From: CBDULX01 sp048550535
Lineage (GTDB): Bacteria > Pseudomonadota > Gammaproteobacteria > SZUA-229
DNA length: 9,888 nucleotides
Assembly (NCBI GenBank): GCA_048550535.1
Contig: JBLYYN010000067.1
Span: forward strand, 1-9,888
Reading direction: 5' to 3'
This document shows positions 5,636-9,888 of this stretch, one piece after another (within the stretch, counting starts at the first letter, position 1; each line of letters opens with the position of its first letter). Made by a program: the position numbers and the translations under genes. The notes beneath the pieces are model-generated. The model was given only the letters and a program-made list of their open reading frames with translations, had not been told where the DNA came from and made no database searches.

Positions 5636-7003
5636 TCAGGACAGTAACTGGGGCATAAACAGCGATGCCAGGCTTAGCACCAGAAAGAAGCCCGCCATAT
5701 CCGTAACTGTGGTTAACAAGGGGCCTGATGCCACCGCCGGGTCAATTCCGAAGTGCTTGAGTATCAGAGGTACTGTGCCGCCAATCGATACCGCAATCAG
5801 GGTGTTAACGGACAACGCAAGTCCAATCACCAGACCCAGATAGCCATTGTCTTTCCATAACCAGGCAACGATTCCGATGAGAATACCGAGCACAATGCCA
5901 TTGATAATACCCACGCTGAGCTCCTTTCTTAACACGTGGAAAAGATCGATGGGGCGTGTCAGTCCCAGTGCCAGTTCGCGCATGCTCACACCCACCGCCT
6001 GATTGCCCGAACAACCGCTCATATCGGACACCATGGGAAGAAATACAGCGATAGCAATCACCGCGGCCAGCGTTTCCTCATAGGCCGATATCACACTCGC
6101 GGCGATGATATTCAGAACAATATTAGATGAGAGCCAGGCCAGCCTGCGCCTGGAGCGCAGCAAGGTCGGCATCGAGCGCAGCTCATCACCGACCTGCTGT
6201 CTGGAAAGACTTTGATGCTCGGCGCGTTCCAGCTCGGCTTCTGCCAGCTCTAATCTCGACACAATACCCAATATTACACCCTGTTTATCCACCACTGGCA
6301 CACCGAGAAACGGATGTTCATCGAACAGGGCAACCAGCTCATCCTGGCTGGTTTCCGGTGCCACCGAGATGGCAGGATTCATGATGTCAGAGAGTTGCAC
6401 CGAACGCTTGCTTCTGAGCAGACCACGCAGTGACACCACGCCAATCAGTCTGCCGGATTCATCGATGATATACGGATGCTGCCCACGATGACGTTCAAAC
6501 TCTTCATCATCTGCGATCAGACGTTTAAACACTGCGCCGACTGTTTCGTCTCTCAGAAAGGAGAAGGCCTCCAGTTCCATGAGTCCGCCAGCGGTATCAG
6601 GGTTGTACTGAGAAAGCTTTCGTACATCCTCGGCAGCTGCGAAATCCATTGCGGTAAGAATAGCTTCAGCATCTGCCTTTTCCAGCTCCTGGACTATGTC
6701 GGCCTGAGTGTCGGTTTGCAATTCCTCCATGATCTTCGCAGCCACAGTGGAATCAAGACCTTCGATCATGGTAGCCGCAAGTTCCGCAGGCGCTTCTTCG
6801 ATCAATTCGGCGGCCGCTTCCGGCGTCAATATGGATATCAACTGGTCGCGGTCATCCGCCTTCATCAAGGAGGCCTGCCTCAGTGCCTCCTGACTGGTAA
6901 TGGATTCTACGATTTCGGCAACCTGCTGTTCATTGGCTGCCTCGACTGCTTCCTGTAGCGCATCTTCCAGCACGGTATCTTTCTTTTCGAGCGTGTCACT
7001 CAT
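5636..7003 (-). CDS. mgtE: Magnesium transporter MgtE
   Basis: Mg2+ channel/transporter of the inner membrane, normally gated by cytoplasmic Mg2+. Length is 455 residues, the usual size. Domain order: an acidic helical MgtE N domain (about 20-135), the junction YNPDTAGGLM (133-142), and a CBS pair (about 143-265, with IGVVSLRGLL and VPVVDKQGVILGIVSR). A linker helix and five membrane segments follow: about 288-306, 312-330, 363-383, 387-411 and 432-450. The pore-region signatures are PMVSDMSGCSGNQ (323-335) and DPAVASGPLLTTVTD, whose Asp435 matches the ion-binding Asp of Thermus MgtE. The SGCSGNQ form differs from the classic GGNxGNQ and marks a subgroup. The ATG at 7003 has AGGA about 10 nt before it. 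It is divergent from xfp, with a likely own promoter and an approximately 80-nt leader. No M-box riboswitch was seen. Confidence 0.96.
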   Translation of the reverse strand: MSDTLEKKDTVLEDALQEAVEAANEQQVAEIVESITSQEALRQASLMKADDRDQLISILTPEAAAELIEEAPAELAATMIEGLDSTVAAKIMEELQTDTQADIVQELEKADAEAILTAMDFAAAEDVRKLSQYNPDTAGGLMELEAFSFLRDETVGAVFKRLIADDEEFERHRGQHPYIIDESGRLIGVVSLRGLLRSKRSVQLSDIMNPAISVAPETSQDELVALFDEHPFLGVPVVDKQGVILGIVSRLELAEAELERAEHQSLSRQQVGDELRSMPTLLRSRRRLAWLSSNIVLNIIAASVISAYEETLAAVIAIAVFLPMVSDMSGCSGNQAVGVSMRELALGLTRPIDLFHVLRKELSVGIINGIVLGILIGIVAWLWKDNGYLGLVIGLALSVNTLIAVSIGGTVPLILKHFGIDPAVASGPLLTTVTDMAGFFLVLSLASLFMPQLLS

Positions 7004-7092
7004 TGCGATCAGGTCCTATTTATTATTAAATGTATGTATTAACGGGCTCTATCGCCTAGAAAATTGCTCCAGTTTATGCGAATCAACTGCAA

Positions 7093-7127
7093 ATTATATC
7101 AAGCATTTTTCTACATCGAGCATGCTT
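7093..7127 (-). promoter_or_regulatory. Probable mgtE promoter with flanking inverted repeat
   Basis: On the minus strand a perfect -10 (TATAAT, 7093-7098) lies about 90 nt before the mgtE ATG. The matching -35 position (GCTCGA, 7116-7121) is poor. AAGCAT (7101-7106) and ATGCTT (7122-7127) form an inverted repeat over the -35 to -10 spacer, a good place for an activator or repressor. Confidence 0.4.
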
Positions 7128-7396
7128 ATTTCATTCTTCACCAATCAATTCATCAAACTATCAATGGAATAACATGGCTCAACATTGATTTTTAACTAGA
7201 CGAAGACTGAACCGAGATAGTCACAGATTTTTATAAGGCCATTTAATATCAGCGAGTTTGAATTTTAACAACGATGTGTGAAAAATCCCCATTCCTTTTA
7301 TTGGACCCTCTCATGATGAGTTAAAAACAACCTGTCCGGATTATTGATCTATACTCGTCACAACATAAAGATGTTCGCCTGCTGGGGGACATAAGG

Positions 7397-7421
7397 GTGT
7401 GGATATTTTGTAGCACCACAC
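7397..7421 (+). promoter_or_regulatory. Inverted repeat in the xfp leader
   Basis: GTGTGG and CCACAC are perfect inverted repeats separated by 13 bases, ending about 118 nt before the xfp ATG. They could form an RNA hairpin in the leader or bind a dimeric regulator. No T tract follows, so attenuation is not evident. Confidence 0.35.
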
Positions 7422-7538
7422 ATTATTCAGGAAAGGACTTATGTTTTCTTAACAGCCAAATCAATATTGTATAAGCACACGCTTAGATAGCGAGAACGGC
7501 CTAATGAACCATACAAAAAATCAGGGGAGCCCGATGTC

Positions 7539-9888
7539 ATGTCACAAACAGCAGCAGAAGTAATAAGCCACGAACAACCACTGGATCAGCAACAGCTGGC
7601 CAGGATGCATGCCTACTGGCGCGCCTGTAATTTTCTGGCCGCAGGCATGATCTATCTAAAGGACAATCCTTTACTTCAGGAACCGCTCAAGGCGGAACAC
7701 ATCAAAAGCCGGCTGCTGGGACACTGGGGAGCGAGCCCGGGGCTTTCCTTCATGTACCTTCACCTGAACCGCCTGATCAAGCAACGTGACCTGAATGCGA
7801 TCTTTCTGGCCGGACCGGGTCACGGTGCACCCGGGGTGCTGGCTCCAGTGTACCTCGAGGGCACCTATTCCGAGATTTACCCCCATGTCGGCGAAGACAT
7901 GGAAGGCCTGAAAGAGTTTTTCAAACAGTTTTCTTTCCCCGGCGGCATCGGTAGTCACTGTACTCCTGAAACACCCGGCTCCATTCACGAGGGTGGAGAA
8001 TTGGGCTACAGCATATCCCACGCCTTTGGAGCGGCGTTCGATAATCCCGATCTGCTGGTGGCCGTAGCCGTGGGTGATGGCGAAGCCGAGACCGGCCCAC
8101 TGGCCACCGCCTGGCACTCCAACAAGTTTCTCAATCCGATCCGCGACGGAGCGGTATTGCCGATCCTGCATCTGAACGGCTACAAAATCAACAACCCCAC
8201 TATCCTGTCGCGCATTCCCCATGATGAACTGGAAAGCCTGTTCATCGGTTACGGCTGGAAACCTTATTTCGTCGAAGGCCATGAGCCGGACGAAATGCAT
8301 CAGAAGATGGCCGCCGCCATGGATCATTGCATCGAGGAAATTCACAGCATCCAGCAGACAGCACGAGAAAACGGCGAAGCTACTCGGGCACGTTGGCCGA
8401 TGATCGTGCTGCGCTCACCCAAAGGCTGGACCGGCCCCAAGGAGGTCGATGGCCATAAAGTGGAGGGCTACTGGCGTGCACACCAGGTGCCGCTGTCGGG
8501 CATCCATGAAAATCCAAAACACCTGAAGCAACTGGAAGACTGGATACGAAGCTACCGGCATGAAGAACTGTTCGATGAAAATGGCAAGCTAATCCCGGAA
8601 CTCAGGGAACTGGCCCCGATCGGCAACCGCCGCATGAGCGCCAATCCACACGCCAATGGCGGTCTGCTGCGCAAAGATCTGCGCCTGCCGGATTTCCGCG
8701 ATTACGCCCAGGAGGTGCCAAAACCGGCCCAGATCGATGCGCCTAATACTATGCCGCTGGGTGCATTCCTACGCGATATCATGCAGAAAAATATGCACAA
8801 CTTCCGTGTCTTCGGACCTGATGAAAACTCATCCAACAAACTGCATGCCATCTATGAAGTGAGCAAAAAGCTCTGGCTGGCGGATTACCTGCCCGAAGAC
8901 CAGGATGGCGGTGAGTTATCACCCGACGGCCGAGTGCTGGAAATGCTGTCGGAACACACCCTGGAAGGCTGGTATGAAGGCTATGTACTGAGCGGTCGGC
9001 ATGGTTTCTTTTCCACCTATGAAGCTTTCGTGCATGTGATCGATTCCATGTACAACCAGCACGCCAAGTGGCTGTCCATCTGCGAGGATATCCCCTGGCG
9101 TGCGCCCATCGCCTCCATCAATCTGCTCATCACCTCTACCGTCTGGCGCCAGGATCATAATGGCTTCACCCACCAGGACCCCGGTTTCCTCGATGTGGTG
9201 GTGAACAAAAACCCGGAAGTGACCCGCATCTATCTGCCGCCGGATGTGAACACCCTGCTCTCGGTGGCCGATCATTGTATGCGCAGTCACGATGACATCA
9301 ACGTCATCGTGGCCGACAAGCAGGTGCATATGCAGTACCTGGACATGGATGCCGCCATTCGGCACTGCACCAAGGGTATAGGTATCTGGGACTGGGCCAG
9401 TAACGATCAGGGAGCTGAGCCGGATGTGGTCATGGTCGGATGCGGCGATATCCCAACCCAGGAAGCACTGGCGGCCACAGCGTTGCTGCGGGAGCATTTC
9501 GATGACCTGAAAATCCGCTTCATCAATGTGGTGGACCTGTTCCGTCTGCAATCCGCCGGAGAGCATCCCCATGGCTTGTCAGACCGAGACTTCGACAGCC
9601 TGTTTACCGTCGACAAACCGGTTATTTTTAATTTCCACGGCTACCCCTGGCTGATTCATCGCCTGGCCTACCGACGCACCAATCACAGTAACCTGCATGT
9701 ACGCGGCTACAAAGAAAAAGGCAACATTAACACCCCGCTGGAACTGGCCATCAGTAACGAAATCGACCGTTTCAGCCTGGCGATCGATGTCATTAACCGG
9801 GTACCCAAGTTGCAGGTGGCCGGTGCCCACGCCAAGGAGAAGATGCGAGACATGCAGATCGAGTGCCGTAACTATGCCTTTAAACACG
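7539..9888 (+). CDS. xfp: Phosphoketolase (xylulose-5-P/fructose-6-P), cut by the window edge
   Basis: Thiamine-diphosphate enzyme that splits xylulose 5-phosphate (and often fructose 6-phosphate) with inorganic phosphate, giving acetyl-phosphate plus glyceraldehyde 3-phosphate (or erythrose 4-phosphate). It is cytoplasmic. The 783 codons present have no stop, so perhaps only a few to some tens of residues are missing at the right edge. Signatures: GHWGASPG with His62, GPGHG with His95, SHCTPETPGSIHEGGELGY with His140, and the ThDP motif GDGEAETG (179-186). Further on are RAHQVPL with His315, LEGWYEGY with Glu477, and GFTHQDPG with His545. These match the catalytic residues known from Bifidobacterium Xfp, so it should be active. 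The ATG at 7539 has GGGGAG 9 nt before it. Another ATG at 7534 is out of frame and stops after nine codons. It is divergent from mgtE; an acetate kinase gene often follows but lies outside the window. Confidence 0.97.
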   Translation, partial: MSQTAAEVISHEQPLDQQQLARMHAYWRACNFLAAGMIYLKDNPLLQEPLKAEHIKSRLLGHWGASPGLSFMYLHLNRLIKQRDLNAIFLAGPGHGAPGVLAPVYLEGTYSEIYPHVGEDMEGLKEFFKQFSFPGGIGSHCTPETPGSIHEGGELGYSISHAFGAAFDNPDLLVAVAVGDGEAETGPLATAWHSNKFLNPIRDGAVLPILHLNGYKINNPTILSRIPHDELESLFIGYGWKPYFVEGHEPDEMHQKMAAAMDHCIEEIHSIQQTARENGEATRARWPMIVLRSPKGWTGPKEVDGHKVEGYWRAHQVPLSGIHENPKHLKQLEDWIRSYRHEELFDENGKLIPELRELAPIGNRRMSANPHANGGLLRKDLRLPDFRDYAQEVPKPAQIDAPNTMPLGAFLRDIMQKNMHNFRVFGPDENSSNKLHAIYEVSKKLWLADYLPEDQDGGELSPDGRVLEMLSEHTLEGWYEGYVLSGRHGFFSTYEAFVHVIDSMYNQHAKWLSICEDIPWRAPIASINLLITSTVWRQDHNGFTHQDPGFLDVVVNKNPEVTRIYLPPDVNTLLSVADHCMRSHDDINVIVADKQVHMQYLDMDAAIRHCTKGIGIWDWASNDQGAEPDVVMVGCGDIPTQEALAATALLREHFDDLKIRFINVVDLFRLQSAGEHPHGLSDRDFDSLFTVDKPVIFNFHGYPWLIHRLAYRRTNHSNLHVRGYKEKGNINTPLELAISNEIDRFSLAIDVINRVPKLQVAGAHAKEKMRDMQIECRNYAFKH

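Larger units (their letters stand above)
7004..7538. other. Divergent control region between mgtE and xfp
   Basis: A 535-bp AT-rich spacer with no gene. The left part carries the probable mgtE promoter (minus strand). The right part is the xfp leader. TATACT at 7350-7355 and TTGATC at 7344-7349 are promoter-like, but neither has a good partner. A hairpin lies at 7397-7421. At 7441 an ATG preceded by AGGA (7429-7432, 8 nt spacing) opens a frame of only three codons (Met-Phe-Ser-stop, 7441-7452). Confidence 0.5.

Noticed and set aside
7004..7090. Mg2+ riboswitch (M-box) or mgtL-like leader before mgtE
   Set aside because: The leader is only about 80 nt and lacks the expected paired elements; no proline-rich leader peptide is visible.
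6127..7172. Long plus-strand frames opposite mgtE
   Set aside because: They overlap a clear mgtE with all its motifs on the minus strand and show no protein-family features.
7671..9887. Long minus-strand frames (up to 224 codons) opposite xfp
   Set aside because: They are shadows of the phosphoketolase gene, which is continuous over 783 codons on the plus strand with all catalytic motifs.
1..9888. CRISPR array, transposase, defence or toxin-antitoxin system
   Set aside because: No regularly spaced repeats, no transposase or integrase frame, and no gene pair of that kind were found.

Overview
The window looks like a chromosomal segment of a gammaproteobacterium. The evidence is the style of the proteins (a class of MgtE with an SGCSGNQ signature, a Phenol_MetA_deg-type outer-membrane protein, a PPK2 of the single-domain type, a full-length-type phosphoketolase). 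This is an inference from protein character, not a database match. By eye the first 2.9 kb is AT-rich, with long non-coding stretches and small or decayed reading frames. The right-hand 6 kb is denser and more GC-rich, and the phosphoketolase gene is the most GC-rich.

Layout. Positions 1-517 hold no convincing gene. A 73-residue conserved-looking small protein (518-739) ends in a strong rho-independent terminator (803-832). A doubtful 90-codon frame (996-1268) precedes an alpha/beta hydrolase (1296-2186). A 768-bp spacer (2187-2954) follows. It is rich in perfect and imperfect palindromes and includes a roughly 170-bp element bounded by imperfect inverted repeats. Then comes a two-gene unit: polyphosphate kinase 2 (2955-3920) and a 71-residue helical protein 5 nt downstream (3926-4141). 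It faces, tail to tail, an outer-membrane beta-barrel protein on the minus strand (4449-5399). The Mg2+ transporter/channel gene mgtE (5636-7003, minus) is divergent from the phosphoketolase gene xfp (from 7539, plus). The two are separated by a 535-bp control region. xfp runs off the right edge after 783 codons and is the largest gene here.

How the genes might relate. PPK2 interconverts polyphosphate and nucleotides, phosphoketolase makes acetyl-phosphate from sugar phosphates and inorganic phosphate, and MgtE supplies Mg2+, which both enzymes need. They lie in separate transcription units, so this is a loose energy/phosphate theme rather than a demonstrated pathway. I see no mobile element with a transposase, no CRISPR array, no tRNA or rRNA and no toxin-antitoxin or defence system. 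The least explained parts are the palindrome-rich spacer upstream of ppk2, the 71-residue ppk2 partner, and the leader of xfp.
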